DNA of 64,000 nt from Streptomyces canus 299MFChir4.1 (GCF_000383615.1 NZ_KB911583.1:417369-481368), one strand, 5' to 3'. Counted from the stretch's first letter, positions 8,849-17,986 are shown. Program-made: numbers and translations. Notes: generated by a model not told the origin, from the sequence alone.

Positions 8849-9289
8849 ATGACGATCCAGCGGATGGACAACGTCCTCATCGTCGTCGACGACCTCGACG
8901 CCGTCGTCGCCTTCTTCGTCGAACTCGGCATGGAACTGGAGGGCAGGTCGCCGGTCGAAGGACGGTGGGTGGAACGGATCATCGCGCTCGACGACGTCCG
9001 GCAGGACGTCGCCATGCTGCGCACCCCTGACGGCCACGGCCGTATCGAGCTGGCGAAGTTCCACACGCCGAAGGCGGTCAGCGGGGCGCCGCAGGACGCG
9101 CCGACGAACACGCTGGGCATGCGGCGCATCATGTTCGCCGTCGACGACGTCGACGGCGTCGTCGCCCGCCTGCGCGCCCACGGTGCCGAACTCGTCGGCG
9201 AGATCGCGCAGTACGAGAACATCTACCGGCTCTGCTACGTCCGCGGCCCCGAGGGCATCGTCGTCGGGCTGGCCGAGCAGCTCGGCTGA
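8849..9289 (+). CDS. VOC-family (glyoxalase/bleomycin-resistance-like) protein
   Basis: A 146-residue protein with two beta-alpha-beta-beta-beta modules of the vicinal oxygen chelate fold. The first begins RMDNVLIVVDDLDAVVAFFV and the second RRIMFAVDDVDGVVARLRAH. The C terminus shows YVRGPEGIVVGLAEQ, a common strand carrying the last metal ligand (Glu) in glyoxalase-like enzymes; here Gly-Leu-Ala-Glu keeps a glutamate. A ribosome site, AAGGAG, is seven bases before ATG 8849. It follows the amidohydrolase closely. The reaction is not predictable. Confidence 0.8.
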   Translation: MTIQRMDNVLIVVDDLDAVVAFFVELGMELEGRSPVEGRWVERIIALDDVRQDVAMLRTPDGHGRIELAKFHTPKAVSGAPQDAPTNTLGMRRIMFAVDDVDGVVARLRAHGAELVGEIAQYENIYRLCYVRGPEGIVVGLAEQLG

Positions 9290-9323
9290 CCCCGCCGGAG
9301 GCCCCTCACGGGCCAAGGGTTGA

Positions 9324-9366
9324 AGGAAGGGCCGCCGCGACCTCCCCAGGTGTGACGGCCCTTCCT
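9324..9366. terminator. Bidirectional terminator-like hairpin
   Basis: The arms AGGAAGGGCCG and CGGCCCTTCCT pair perfectly over 11 bp around a 21-base loop. It lies between the converging ends of the VOC gene and the SCO2400-type gene. Confidence 0.6.
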
Positions 9367-9431
9367 CCGGGTAAGCAACGCTCTGCTACCCGGAAGATCC
9401 GGACTCATGCCAGACCTGCCACGCCTTCCCG

Positions 9432-10310
9432 TCAGCTGATGCAGAGCAGGTTGAGCACGCACAGCCCCGACGGTTCGCTCGCGGATGACGACGTGTTCGT
9501 CTGCGAAGACTGCGAAGTCTGCGAACTGCCGCCGTTGGAGCTCGTGTTCGTGTTCGTGCTCGTGTTCGTCGTGGTGTCCGTTCCGGTGGACGAGGAAGAG
9601 GTCTGTCCCGTCGTCGTGCCGGCCGTGCCCGATGTCGTGGTGGTCGTGCCGCCGGTGCCGGCCGCGACCGACGTCGAGACCGTCCCCTGGGACTGCGCCC
9701 GCGAGGCCGTCGTCGCCGTGGGCGCGGGGGAGGCGGCGGAGTCCGTGTGGACCGACGACCGGGTCGTCCTGGACGCCGAGTCGACCGTCCGCCGGTGCGA
9801 GCCGGCCTTCGTGGAGGGGGTCGTCGTGGACGCCTGTCGTGCCTTGTCCGGCGTCGACGCCGGAAGGTCGTCGCCCGAGGTGGGCAGCTCCGCCACCCCC
9901 ATGGACCGGTTGTCGGGCGAGGTGGACGCCTGGGTCCGGGTGTTGGACTGCTGGTTCATCGCGGAGACGGTCAGGCCGCCACCGACGAGGGCCACCGCGG
10001 TCGCGACCACTGCCTTGCGCTGGTTCTTCTTCCAGCGGGCCCGCTGGCGCCGCCGTGCCGCCCGCCCCTCCGCCACCACCGGCGCGTCCGCCACGTCCGC
10101 CACGTCCTCCGACGGGGCACCGGGGTCGGTCGCCGGCGCCTCGGGGAGGCCCGCGTCGTGCCACTTGGGTGCTTCGTCCCACGCTGCGGCCGCCGTGCCG
10201 GTCGTCGTGTAGACGTGGGCGGGGGGAGCGATGTCCGGGGCGTAGGCGCCGCATCCGGGGCACGCCAGGGCGCCGTTGAGGTGCCGACGGCACGAGGAGC
10301 AGTAGTCCAT
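9432..10310 (-). CDS. SCO2400-type zinc-ribbon membrane protein with Ser/Thr-rich tail
   Basis: A 292-residue Streptomyces-type protein. The N terminus MDYCSSCRRHLNGALACPGC holds two CxxC pairs forming a zinc ribbon. A basic stretch (GRAARRRQRARWKKNQRKA) precedes one membrane segment, AVVATAVALVGGGLTVSAM. Outside follows a low-complexity region rich in Ser, Thr and Asn, including TNTSTNTNTSSNGGSS. It closes with the short conserved ending GLCVLNLLCIS. This layout matches what I recall as the SCO2400 family, function unknown. ATG 10310 is chosen because GGAAG lies just upstream and the zinc ribbon starts at residue 4. A cytoplasmic zinc ribbon joined to an exposed stalk suggests a surface or stress role, which is inference only. 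Confidence 0.8.
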   Translation of the reverse strand: MDYCSSCRRHLNGALACPGCGAYAPDIAPPAHVYTTTGTAAAAWDEAPKWHDAGLPEAPATDPGAPSEDVADVADAPVVAEGRAARRRQRARWKKNQRKAVVATAVALVGGGLTVSAMNQQSNTRTQASTSPDNRSMGVAELPTSGDDLPASTPDKARQASTTTPSTKAGSHRRTVDSASRTTRSSVHTDSAASPAPTATTASRAQSQGTVSTSVAAGTGGTTTTTSGTAGTTTGQTSSSSTGTDTTTNTSTNTNTSSNGGSSQTSQSSQTNTSSSASEPSGLCVLNLLCIS

Positions 10311-10602
10311 CTGGTCTTCCTGAGTCGACTGCACCATCGGCCCGATGGCCGTGGCCGGTCTCGTTCGCACGGAGGATCGAGCCGAGGCCAAAGTAGCGAG
10401 GCTTTCGAAGGGCTGTGTGCAGCCTGTGTGATGCTCCTGCGCAGATGTCCGAGGGGTGCGGTGGACGCGAGGGGTGTACGTCGCATTCACGCTACTTGTC
10501 CGGCACACGGTCCCCGGCGCAGGGAGTTCGCCGTGACCACGGCCCCCGCTGCGGAGCCGGTGCTGCGAGGCACGTCGGCCCGCCTCAGGAACCCCTCCCA
10601 AG
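10311..10602. other. Intergenic, no gene seen
   Basis: This stretch upstream of the SCO2400-type gene contains only short overlapping open frames without plausible starts or protein character. It presumably holds the promoter of the SCO2400-type gene. Confidence 0.5.
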
Positions 10603-10831
10603 TCAGCCGTGCCGGACCGGCCAGAGGGTGGCGTGGTAGACGCCGTGGGGACTGGCGGGATCGGCCGGTGCCGTCGCGCTGTCGCGGAGGCGGGCAGGAG
10701 CGCGAACACCCCGGTGTCGATCCGGTAGACGTAGCCGGTGGAGTCCCCCTGGGGACCGGATGCTCGATCTGGTCGTTGCCACCGTCCGGCCCCGCCGGCC
10801 AACCGCCGCCGCCCCACGGAACGTACGGAAG
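10603..10831 (-). pseudogene. Decayed coding fragment of unknown family
   Basis: Protein-like sequence runs through all three minus frames in order. YVPWGGGGWPAGPDGGNDQI and EHPVP come first. GDSTGYVYRIDTGVFALLPA follows in a second frame, and DSATAPADPASPHGVYHATL, then WPVRHG and a TGA stop at 10603, in a third. Two frameshifts would therefore restore one continuous C-terminal segment of about 70 residues. It sits directly after the TetR stop on the same strand. I do not recognise the family, and the reconstruction is inference. Confidence 0.35.
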
Positions 10832-10834
10832 AAC

Positions 10835-11557
10835 TCAGCCGGGAGACGAACCCCCCGTGGACGCCCGGTGCGTCGGCGCGCGTGCCGCCAACGCCTCAAG
10901 GAGCAGGTCCACCGCCTCCTCGAACGAGCTGTCCGCCATCCCCGGCAGCTCGCGGCGTACCGCGGTGAGCGCCGGGTACGCCACCGGGTCCAGGTCCTGG
11001 TAGACGTCCCGCCACGCCCGCCGGTCGGCCTCGCGCTGCTGCCCGGGGAGTGCCAGGAACGCCGCCTCCGTCGCCGCGTGGCTGAGCACGGTGTCGATGA
11101 AGGCCAGGTACATGCGTGCGGCGGCGGCCGGCTCGAAGCCCGCAGACAGCAGCAGGCCGATCCCCGTGTCCACCGCCTGGATCTCGCTCGTGCGCCGGGT
11201 CACCCGGTGCGCGGCCAGGGCTGCCGCCCGCGGATGGGCGAGGTATCCGGCACGGACCCGCAGGGCCATCTCGCGCAGCGAGGCCACCCAGTCGTCCCCG
11301 GGCACGAACCCCGCCATCGCGTCGCCGATGATCCGGTCCGCGATGGCGAGCACCAGGTCGTCGGTGTCGTGGAAGTAGCGGTAGAGGGCGGTCGGGTCGC
11401 AGCCCAGCGCCGCACCGAGCCGTCGCACGCTCAGTGCTTCGGAACCGTGCTCGCCGATCAGCCGCAGGGCGGTCCCGACGATCAGGTCCTCGGACAGCAG
11501 GACTCCGGAGCGGGTGGGCCGCCGGCGACGGCGTTCCTCGGGGACACGGCTGGACAT
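10835..11557 (-). CDS. TetR-family transcriptional regulator
   Basis: A 240-residue one-component repressor. The N-terminal helix-turn-helix covers residues about 20-66, with LSVRRLGAALGCDPTALYRY as the recognition region. The larger C-terminal domain is typical of TetR proteins of 200-240 residues. It is divergent from an amino-acid permease and amidohydrolase operon. A perfect palindrome, GTCAAC-AGG-GTTGAC, lies in the 141-bp gap, 51 bp from its start codon. By the usual logic of such pairs it represses the permease operon and itself. The effector is unknown and is perhaps the transported compound. Confidence 0.9.
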   Translation of the reverse strand: MSSRVPEERRRRRPTRSGVLLSEDLIVGTALRLIGEHGSEALSVRRLGAALGCDPTALYRYFHDTDDLVLAIADRIIGDAMAGFVPGDDWVASLREMALRVRAGYLAHPRAAALAAHRVTRRTSEIQAVDTGIGLLLSAGFEPAAAARMYLAFIDTVLSHAATEAAFLALPGQQREADRRAWRDVYQDLDPVAYPALTAVRRELPGMADSSFEEAVDLLLEALAARAPTHRASTGGSSPG

Positions 11558-11608
11558 GACCGGTTCCTCTCGCTGGGGCCCTCAGTGAACGACCAGCGGC
11601 CGCCTTAC

Positions 11609-11623
11609 GTCAACAGGGTTGAC
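11609..11623. promoter_or_regulatory. Candidate TetR operator, perfect palindrome
   Basis: GTCAAC-AGG-GTTGAC is a perfect 6+3+6 inverted repeat between the TetR gene and the permease. Each arm also contributes a TTGAC-like -35 element in one direction, so a bound repressor would block both promoters. Confidence 0.65.
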
Positions 11624-11698
11624 CCAATGTGGACGGCGGCTGTTCCATCACCTCACCGCGCGGCTCTTCCCCGTCTCCCGTCCCCCGAGGAGCCTTCC

Positions 11699-13213
11699 AT
11701 GTCGTCCAGACCGCCCCTCTCCTCCGCACCGAGCGCACCGAGCCCCGATCTGCGCCGTTCCCTCGGCGTCGTCGACGGCGTGGCCATCGCCGCGTCCAGC
11801 ACCGCCGCCACCACCAGCATCGCCATCGGCATGGGCACGATCGCCACCATGGTGGGCCTCCAGGCCCCGGCGCTGCTGCTCCTGGCCTTCCTGCCGGTCC
11901 TCGGCATCGCCACCGCCTACGCCCGCCTGAACCGCTCGGAGCCGAACTGCGGCAACGGCTACGTCTGGGTCGGCAGGTCACTCGGCCCCTGGCCCGGCTT
12001 CCTGACCGGCTGGGTCACCCTGGTCGGCTCGGTCATCTTCTGCGCCTACACCAGCGCGATCATGGGCTCGGTCGTCCTGGCCTTCGCCAACAAGGCCGGT
12101 CTGCACAGCGTCGCCGGCATCGCCCTCGATCCGACGTCCACCGGCGTCACCACGGCGGTCGGCCTGGTGATCCTCCTCGCCCTCACCGCCCTGGCCGTCA
12201 CCGGCGTGCGGGCCGCCACCCGCTTCCAGTTCGCCCTCCTGGTCTTCGAGTACACGGTCCTGCTGGCCTTCTGCGGCTGGGCCCTGATCACCGGCGACCA
12301 CGCCGTGTCCCTGTCCTGGTTCAACCCCTTCGAGATCTCCAGCGGCACCGCCTTCGCCCAGGGCCTGGTCCTCGCGGTGTTCTTCTTCTGGGGCTGGGAC
12401 GCGGCCTTCAGCGTCAACGAGGAGACGAGGAGCCCGGGCGACGCGGCCCGCGGCGGTCTCATCGCCCTGTTCGCGATGCTCGGTCTGTTCCTCTTCGCCT
12501 CGGTCGCCTTCCAGCGGGAGATGAGCCTGGGCGAACTCGTCAGGAACGGCCCCCAGGCCCTGCCGTACCTCGGCGAGAAACTGGCCGCCGAACCCTGGGC
12601 CACCCTTCCCCTGGTCGCGCTGATGTTCTCCGCCGTCGCCTCCGTGCAGGCCACTCTGATCCCCACGGCACGCGGCCTGTTCGCGATGAGCCGCGACCGC
12701 ACGATGGGACCGGTGTGGACCCGCGTCCACCCGCGCTACGGCACCCCCGCCGCCGGCACGGTCGTCGTGATGGCCGTCGCCGGCGTGATCGCCGTGCTCG
12801 CCGTCGCGATCCCCAAGCTGAGCGACATGCTGCTGGCCGCCGTCAACGCCATCGGCCTGATCGTCGCCCTCTACTACGGCCTCACCGCACTCGCCTGCGC
12901 CGTGCGCTTCCGCTCCGCGCGCCACGAGGGAGCACGGGAGGCGCTGCTCGCGATCGGCGTGCCCGCCGTGTCCGGCCTGATCCTGCTCGGCCTCGGCGGG
13001 TACCTCGGATACTCCTACCTGACCATGAGCGACCACTTCGAACTCAGCCCGGACAACGGCTGGTTCATGTTCTCGCTGCCCGCCGCGATCGTCGTCGCCG
13101 GCCTCGGCATGGCCGCCGTCGCCAAGTACGTGCGGCACTCCCCGTACTTCACCACGGGCCGCGGCACCGACGCCGAGTCCCTGACCCTGCCGATGGACCG
13201 TACGGCGGCCTGA
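11699..13213 (+). CDS. APC-family amino acid/amine permease
   Basis: A 504-residue integral membrane protein with about twelve hydrophobic segments. The first helix region, LGVVDGVAIAASSTAATTSI, carries the small-residue-rich unwound segment of APC transporters. Later marks include NGYVWVGRSLGPWPGFLTGW and FFFWGWDAAFSVNEETRSPG, the conserved helix 6 and following loop of amino-acid permeases. It likely imports an amino acid or amine by ion coupling. ATG 11699 is the natural start after the divergent regulatory gap. The amidohydrolase gene follows after 21 bp, so transporter and hydrolase probably form an operon controlled by the TetR protein opposite. Confidence 0.88.
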   Translation: MSSRPPLSSAPSAPSPDLRRSLGVVDGVAIAASSTAATTSIAIGMGTIATMVGLQAPALLLLAFLPVLGIATAYARLNRSEPNCGNGYVWVGRSLGPWPGFLTGWVTLVGSVIFCAYTSAIMGSVVLAFANKAGLHSVAGIALDPTSTGVTTAVGLVILLALTALAVTGVRAATRFQFALLVFEYTVLLAFCGWALITGDHAVSLSWFNPFEISSGTAFAQGLVLAVFFFWGWDAAFSVNEETRSPGDAARGGLIALFAMLGLFLFASVAFQREMSLGELVRNGPQALPYLGEKLAAEPWATLPLVALMFSAVASVQATLIPTARGLFAMSRDRTMGPVWTRVHPRYGTPAAGTVVVMAVAGVIAVLAVAIPKLSDMLLAAVNAIGLIVALYYGLTALACAVRFRSARHEGAREALLAIGVPAVSGLILLGLGGYLGYSYLTMSDHFELSPDNGWFMFSLPAAIVVAGLGMAAVAKYVRHSPYFTTGRGTDAESLTLPMDRTAA

Positions 13214-13234
13214 CCCCCTCTGGAGTTCACCCCC

Positions 13235-14887
13235 ATGTCACACACCGCGGACCTCGTCCTCACCGGCGGTCCCGTGCACACCGTCGATCCCGCCCGCAGC
13301 CGCGCCACCGCCGTGGCCGTGCGCGACGGGCGGATCGCCGCCGTCGGCCACGACGAGGTGCGCGAGCTGATCGGCCCGCGCACCGAAGTCGTCGACCTGG
13401 CGGGGAAGTTGCTGCTCCCCGGTTTCCAGGACGCCCATGTCCACCCGCAGGGCGCGGGCCTCGAACTCGGCCTGTGCCACCTCGCCGACACCGTCGACCC
13501 GGCCGAGTACCTGCGCAGGATCAAGGCGTACGCCGACCAGAACCCCGACGCGGAATGGATCACCGGCGGCGGCTGGTCCCTGGAGGCGTTCCCCGGCGGG
13601 GCGCCCACCGCCGCCGCCCTCGACGCGGTCGTCCCCGACCGGCCCGTCTTCCTGCCCAACCGCGACCACCACGGCGCCTGGGTCAACAGCCGGGCACTGG
13701 AGCGCGCGGGCATCGACGCCCGTACCCCGGACCCGGTCGACGGCCGGATCGAACGCGACGCCGACGGCACCCCCACCGGCATGCTCCAGGAGGGCGCCGT
13801 CCACCTGGTGGGAAGGCTGGTTCCCGATCCCACCCCGGAGGACCAACTCACGGCCCTGCTGCGGGCGCAGGCCGTGCTGCACTCGTACGGCGTCACCGCC
13901 TGGCAGGACGCCATCGTCGGCACGTACGCCAACATGACCGACCCGGCGCCCTCCTACCTCGCGGCCCTCGACCGGGGCCTGCTCACCGCCCGGGTCGTCG
14001 GCGCCCTGTGGTGGGACCGCGAGCGGGGCGCCGAGCAGATCCCCGAACTCGTGGCCCGCCGCGAGGAGCTGAACCGGGGCCGGTTCCGGGCGGGCACCGT
14101 GAAGGTCATGCAGGACGGCGTCGCGGAGAACCACACCGCCGCGATGCTCGACCCCTATCTGACCGGCTGCGGCTGCGCCTCGGACAACAGCGGCATCAGC
14201 TTCGTCGAGCCGGGCGACCTGCGGAAGTACGTCACCGAACTGGACGCGTCCGGCTTCCAGGTCCACTTCCACGCGCTCGGCGACCGCGCGGTGCGCGAGG
14301 CGCTGGACGCCGTGGAGTCCGCCCGCACCGCCAACGGACGGCGCGACACCCGGCACCACCTTGCACACCTCCAGGTCGTGCACCCGCACGACGTCCCCCG
14401 GTTCCGCGCCCTCGGCGCGAGCGCCAACCTCCAGATGCTGTGGGCCGCCCACGAACCCCAGATGGACGAACTGACCCTGCCCTTCCTCGGCGACGAACGC
14501 GGCGCACGCCAGTACCCCTTCGGCGACCTGCTGCGGGCCGGAGCCACCCTGGCCGCCGGCAGCGACTGGCCGGTCAGCAGCCCCGACCCGTTCCAGGCCA
14601 TCCATGTCGCCGTCAACCGGATCGCGCCGGGCGCCCCCGAGGGCACCCCGGAGTTCCTTCCGGGCCAGCGCCTCGACCTGGGCACCGCCCTGGCCGCGTA
14701 CACGGCGGGCAGCGCCCACGTGAACCACCTCGACGACATCACCGGCAGCATCGCCGTGGGCAAGTCGGCCGACCTCGTCGTCCTCGACCGCGACCCGTTC
14801 GCGGGCCCGCCCGAGGAGATCGCGGCCACGCGCGTCCTGCAGACCTTCGTCGAAGGGCGGCGGGTCCACGCGGCCGGGGACGCCTGA
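13235..14887 (+). CDS. YtcJ-like amidohydrolase (amidohydrolase-3 family)
   Basis: A 550-residue cytoplasmic metal-dependent hydrolase. The opening MSHTADLVLTGGPVHTVD, the metal motif LLPGFQDAHVHPQG, VHFHALGDRAVREAL, HHLAHLQVVHP and the late LAAGSDWPVSSPDP are the ordered signatures of YtcJ/N-substituted formamide deformylase-type enzymes. Length (about 530-560) is standard. It is the second gene of the permease operon, which suggests it acts on an imported amide or N-acyl compound; this is inference. The C terminus keeps the usual GKSADLVVLDRDPF segment. Confidence 0.88.
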   Translation: MSHTADLVLTGGPVHTVDPARSRATAVAVRDGRIAAVGHDEVRELIGPRTEVVDLAGKLLLPGFQDAHVHPQGAGLELGLCHLADTVDPAEYLRRIKAYADQNPDAEWITGGGWSLEAFPGGAPTAAALDAVVPDRPVFLPNRDHHGAWVNSRALERAGIDARTPDPVDGRIERDADGTPTGMLQEGAVHLVGRLVPDPTPEDQLTALLRAQAVLHSYGVTAWQDAIVGTYANMTDPAPSYLAALDRGLLTARVVGALWWDRERGAEQIPELVARREELNRGRFRAGTVKVMQDGVAENHTAAMLDPYLTGCGCASDNSGISFVEPGDLRKYVTELDASGFQVHFHALGDRAVREALDAVESARTANGRRDTRHHLAHLQVVHPHDVPRFRALGASANLQMLWAAHEPQMDELTLPFLGDERGARQYPFGDLLRAGATLAAGSDWPVSSPDPFQAIHVAVNRIAPGAPEGTPEFLPGQRLDLGTALAAYTAGSAHVNHLDDITGSIAVGKSADLVVLDRDPFAGPPEEIAATRVLQTFVEGRRVHAAGDA

Positions 14888-14977
14888 GCCGGACGGCCGT
14901 GCGGGGCGGCTGATTCGGATGGCGGTCGACGGGGCACAGGAGTAGCTGGTCTGAAACCCGTCGACGCGAGGAACGTC

Positions 14978-16636
14978 ATGGCACCACACAGCCCCGCCCC
15001 GGTCCGCGGAGCGGCCCTGCTCGCCGATCCCCTCCTCAACAAGGGCACCGCCTTCACTTCCGAGGAGCGCGCCGAACTCGGCCTGGACGGGTTGCTGCCA
15101 CCGGCGACCGAGACCCTCGCGGAACAGACCAGCCGGGCCTACGAGGCGTTCCTCGGCTACGACAAGATCCTCAACCGGCACATCTACCTGCGCCAGCTCC
15201 AGGACACCAACGAGGTGCTCTTCTACGGCCTGCTCACCCGCCATCTGGAGGAGATGCTGCCGGTCGTCTACACACCCACGGTCGGCGAGGCCTGCCGCCG
15301 TTTCAGCGAGATCTACCGCAGGCCGCGCGGACTGTTCCTGACCTACGAGGACCGGCACCGCTACCGGGAGATCCTGCGCAACCGGCCGGGCGGCGAGGTC
15401 GACGTCATCGTCGTCACCGACGGCCAGCGCATCCTCGGCCTCGGCGACCAGGGAGTCGGCGGCATGGGCATCCCGATCGGCAAGCTCAGCCTCTACACCG
15501 CCATCGGCGGCATCCACCCCGCCCGCACCCTGCCGATCCTCCTCGACGTCGGCACCGACAACGAGCAGCTCCTGAAGAACGAGCACTACCTCGGCCGCAG
15601 GCAGCACCGCGTCACCGGGGAGGCCTACGACGAGATGATCGAGGCGTTCGTCTCCGCCGTGGAGGCCGAACTCCCCGGCACCCTGCTCCAGTGGGAGGAC
15701 TTCGCGACCGCCCACGCCCGCCCGATCCTCAGCCGCTACCAGGACCGGCTGCTCACCTTCAACGACGACATCCAGGGCACGGCGGCCGTCGCGCTGGGCG
15801 CGCTGACCACCGCTACAAAGGTCGCCGGAACCTCCCTGACCGACCACCGGATCGTGGTCCTGGGCGCGGGATCGGCGGCGATCGGCGTCGCCGACATGAT
15901 CCGCGCCGCACTCGTGGAGGAGGGCCTCTCCGAGGAGGAGGCGGCCGACCGGTTCTGGTTCGTCGACATCGACGGCCTGCTGGTGGACTCCCGCACCGAC
16001 CTCACCCCCGAGCAGCGCGTCTACGCGCGCGACGAGGCGGACGTACGGCAGTGGGGCGGGGATGCGCCCGACCTGGCCCGGGTCGTCGGCGAGGTGAAGC
16101 CGACGGTGCTGATCGGGCTGTCCACGGCCCGCGGAGCGTTCACCGAGGAGATCGTGCGGACCATGGCCGACTCCTGCGACCGGCCGGTGATCCTCCCGCT
16201 GTCCAACCCGACCTCGAACGCCGAGGCCGACCCCGCCGACCTGGCCCGCTGGACCGACGGCAGGGCCCTGATCGCCGCCGGCTCGCCCTTCCCGCCGCTC
16301 AAGGTGGACGGCCGCGAAGTGCCGGTCGCGCAGGCCAACAACGTCTACGTCTTCCCCGCTGTCGGCCTGGCCGTCACCGCCTGCCGGGCCCGCCGGGTGA
16401 CCGACCGCATGATGGTCGCGGCGGCCCGTGCGGTCGGGGACTGCGCGGTACGGGCGGGCACCGACGGAGCCACTCCGCTGCTGCCCCCACTGGCGAGCAT
16501 GCGGGACGCGGCCCGCGAGATCGCGCTCGCGGTGGCGCAGGCCGCCGTGGAGGACGGCGTCGCCCCCGAGGCGACGGAGTCCGAACTGCGCGAAGCGATC
16601 GCCGAGACCCAGTGGACACCGCGGTACACGGCCTGA
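14978..16636 (+). CDS. NAD-dependent malic enzyme
   Basis: A 552-residue oxidoreductase that decarboxylates malate to pyruvate. Ordered motifs are the catalytic-tyrosine segment VVYTPTVGEACRRF, the substrate/metal region GDQGVGGMGIPIGKL, FNDDIQGTAAVALGAL (metal aspartates), the nucleotide-binding GAGSAAIGVADMI, and LSNPTSNAEADP near the end. It belongs to the large SfcA/MaeA type by length and layout. Cofactor preference for NAD is the family rule and was not tested. It is monocistronic, 90 bp after the amidohydrolase stop and 118 bp before the LacI gene. Confidence 0.93.
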   Translation: MAPHSPAPVRGAALLADPLLNKGTAFTSEERAELGLDGLLPPATETLAEQTSRAYEAFLGYDKILNRHIYLRQLQDTNEVLFYGLLTRHLEEMLPVVYTPTVGEACRRFSEIYRRPRGLFLTYEDRHRYREILRNRPGGEVDVIVVTDGQRILGLGDQGVGGMGIPIGKLSLYTAIGGIHPARTLPILLDVGTDNEQLLKNEHYLGRRQHRVTGEAYDEMIEAFVSAVEAELPGTLLQWEDFATAHARPILSRYQDRLLTFNDDIQGTAAVALGALTTATKVAGTSLTDHRIVVLGAGSAAIGVADMIRAALVEEGLSEEEAADRFWFVDIDGLLVDSRTDLTPEQRVYARDEADVRQWGGDAPDLARVVGEVKPTVLIGLSTARGAFTEEIVRTMADSCDRPVILPLSNPTSNAEADPADLARWTDGRALIAAGSPFPPLKVDGREVPVAQANNVYVFPAVGLAVTACRARRVTDRMMVAAARAVGDCAVRAGTDGATPLLPPLASMRDAAREIALAVAQAAVEDGVAPEATESELREAIAETQWTPRYTA

Positions 16637-16754
16637 ACCCCGGGCCCGCGTTCGGTCGCGGGGAGTGGAGGCGAAGAGGCGGTCCGGCGCCTGTGACAGT
16701 ATCGGCCGTGGGCGTGAGCCCGCCTGCTGGGGTCGAGGGCAGAGGACGAGTGAC

Positions 16755-17771
16755 ATGGACCGGCCGCCGGGCATGATGGACGTGGCCCGGGAGGCCGGCG
16801 TCTCCCACATCACCGTCTCCCGTGTCGTCAACGGCCATCCGTCGGTCCGGCCGGAGACCAGGGCCCGGGTCGAGGCGGCCATCCAGAAGCTGGGATACCG
16901 CCGCAACAGCGTCGCCAGGGCCCTCAAGAGCAGACGTTCCTCGACGATCGGCGTCGTGATCGTCGGATCGGAACTGTTCGAACTGCCGCGCATCCTCCTC
17001 GGCGTCGAGACCGCGGCCAAGCAGGCCGGTTACTGGGTGAGCCTGGCCAGCCGGCAGGGCGAGGGCACCACCGGCGACCTCCTGGAGACGCTGCAACGGC
17101 TCACCGACCAGTCGGTGGAGGCGATCGCGGTCGTCGCCGACCGGCCCGGCACGGTGGAGGCGCTGTCCGGCCTCTCCCTCGGGGTTCCGGTGGCGGTGGT
17201 GATGTCCGGTACCGTGCCCAGCCCCGACCTGAGCTTCGTCGAGGTCGACCAGGAACTCGGCGCCCGGCTCGCGGTCCGGCACCTCCTCGACCTCGGACAC
17301 CGCAACATCGCCCATCTGACGGGTGCGCTGCGCACCTTCGACGCCCGGGCCCGCGTCGAGGGCTGGCAGGCCGAACTCACCGCCGCGGCAGCCGAAGGTG
17401 CCCGGCTGGAGGGCGACTTCAATGCGGAGAGCGGGTTCCGCCTGGCCCACGAGCTCTGCGACGCCGACAGCGGCCTGCCCACCGCGGTCTTCGCGGGGAA
17501 CGACCAGATGGCCATGGGCGTGCTGGCCGCCTTCGCCGAACGAGGGGTGAAGGTGCCGCACGACGTGTCGGTCGTCGGCTTCGACGACATGAAGGGCGCC
17601 GGCTACCTGGTCCCCGCCCTGACCACGGTCCGCCAGGACTTCGCCCACCTCGGCAGGAGCGCCATCGAGCTGTTGGTGCGCATGGTGGGCGGGGACCCGG
17701 CACAGCGGCAGAAGATCACGCCGCGGCTCGTCGTACGGCACAGCACCGCCGTACCCCGCGCCGACTCCTGA
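16755..17771 (+). CDS. LacI-family transcriptional regulator (glycoside locus)
   Basis: A 338-residue sugar-responsive repressor. The DNA-binding domain begins MMDVAREAGVSHITVSRVVN and the hinge region KLGYRRNSVARALKSRRS follows. The periplasmic-binding-protein-like core ends with the DVSVVGFDDMKGAGYLVPAL and TTVRQDF segments normal for LacI proteins. ATG 16755 has GAGGACGAG just upstream. It lies 3' to malic enzyme and next to GH43 and GH1 genes. The divergent GH43/GH1 gap carries TGTTAACGTTAACA, a classical LacI-type operator, so these glycosidases are its likely targets. The inducer is probably a beta-glucoside or a xylan/arabinan sugar. Confidence 0.9.
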   Translation: MDRPPGMMDVAREAGVSHITVSRVVNGHPSVRPETRARVEAAIQKLGYRRNSVARALKSRRSSTIGVVIVGSELFELPRILLGVETAAKQAGYWVSLASRQGEGTTGDLLETLQRLTDQSVEAIAVVADRPGTVEALSGLSLGVPVAVVMSGTVPSPDLSFVEVDQELGARLAVRHLLDLGHRNIAHLTGALRTFDARARVEGWQAELTAAAAEGARLEGDFNAESGFRLAHELCDADSGLPTAVFAGNDQMAMGVLAAFAERGVKVPHDVSVVGFDDMKGAGYLVPALTTVRQDFAHLGRSAIELLVRMVGGDPAQRQKITPRLVVRHSTAVPRADS

Positions 17772-17773
17772 AG

Positions 17774-17986
17774 CGCGGCACCGCTGCGAAGGTCCGCCGC
17801 CACCGCCCGGGGCTACGACCGCAGCGGCCCCGGGTCCTCATCGTCCGGCGCGAGGAGTACGGCGTCGGCGTGATCGCCCGTGTCGCCCTCGACGAAGGCG
17901 CCCGCACCGGCTCGATCCGCAAGGGGGTCACCTTCCCCGAAGGCGACTGGCGCAGGCACCGCAGGGCGAAGAACTTCTACAGCTGA
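17774..17986 (+). pseudogene. C-terminal coding relic of unknown family
   Basis: Immediately after the LacI stop, the plus strand reads EYGVGVIARVALDEGARTGS, then IRKGVTFPEGDWRRHRRAKN and FYS before TGA at 17984-17986. The composition is protein-like, but no start codon or N-terminal part is present. The last ten bases overlap the 3' end of the convergent GH43 gene. A truncation of a former sugar-locus gene between LacI and GH43 is the simplest explanation. The family was not recognised. Confidence 0.4.

Noticed and set aside
11629..14913. Very long plus-strand Arg/Pro-rich open frame
   Set aside because: It is a frame shadow of the permease and YtcJ genes; no protein character.
13238..17020. 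Very long minus-strand open frame opposite amidohydrolase and malic enzyme
   Set aside because: It is antisense to clear genes with full motif sets; composition (Gly/Arg/Val-rich, no motifs) is typical of high-GC shadow frames.
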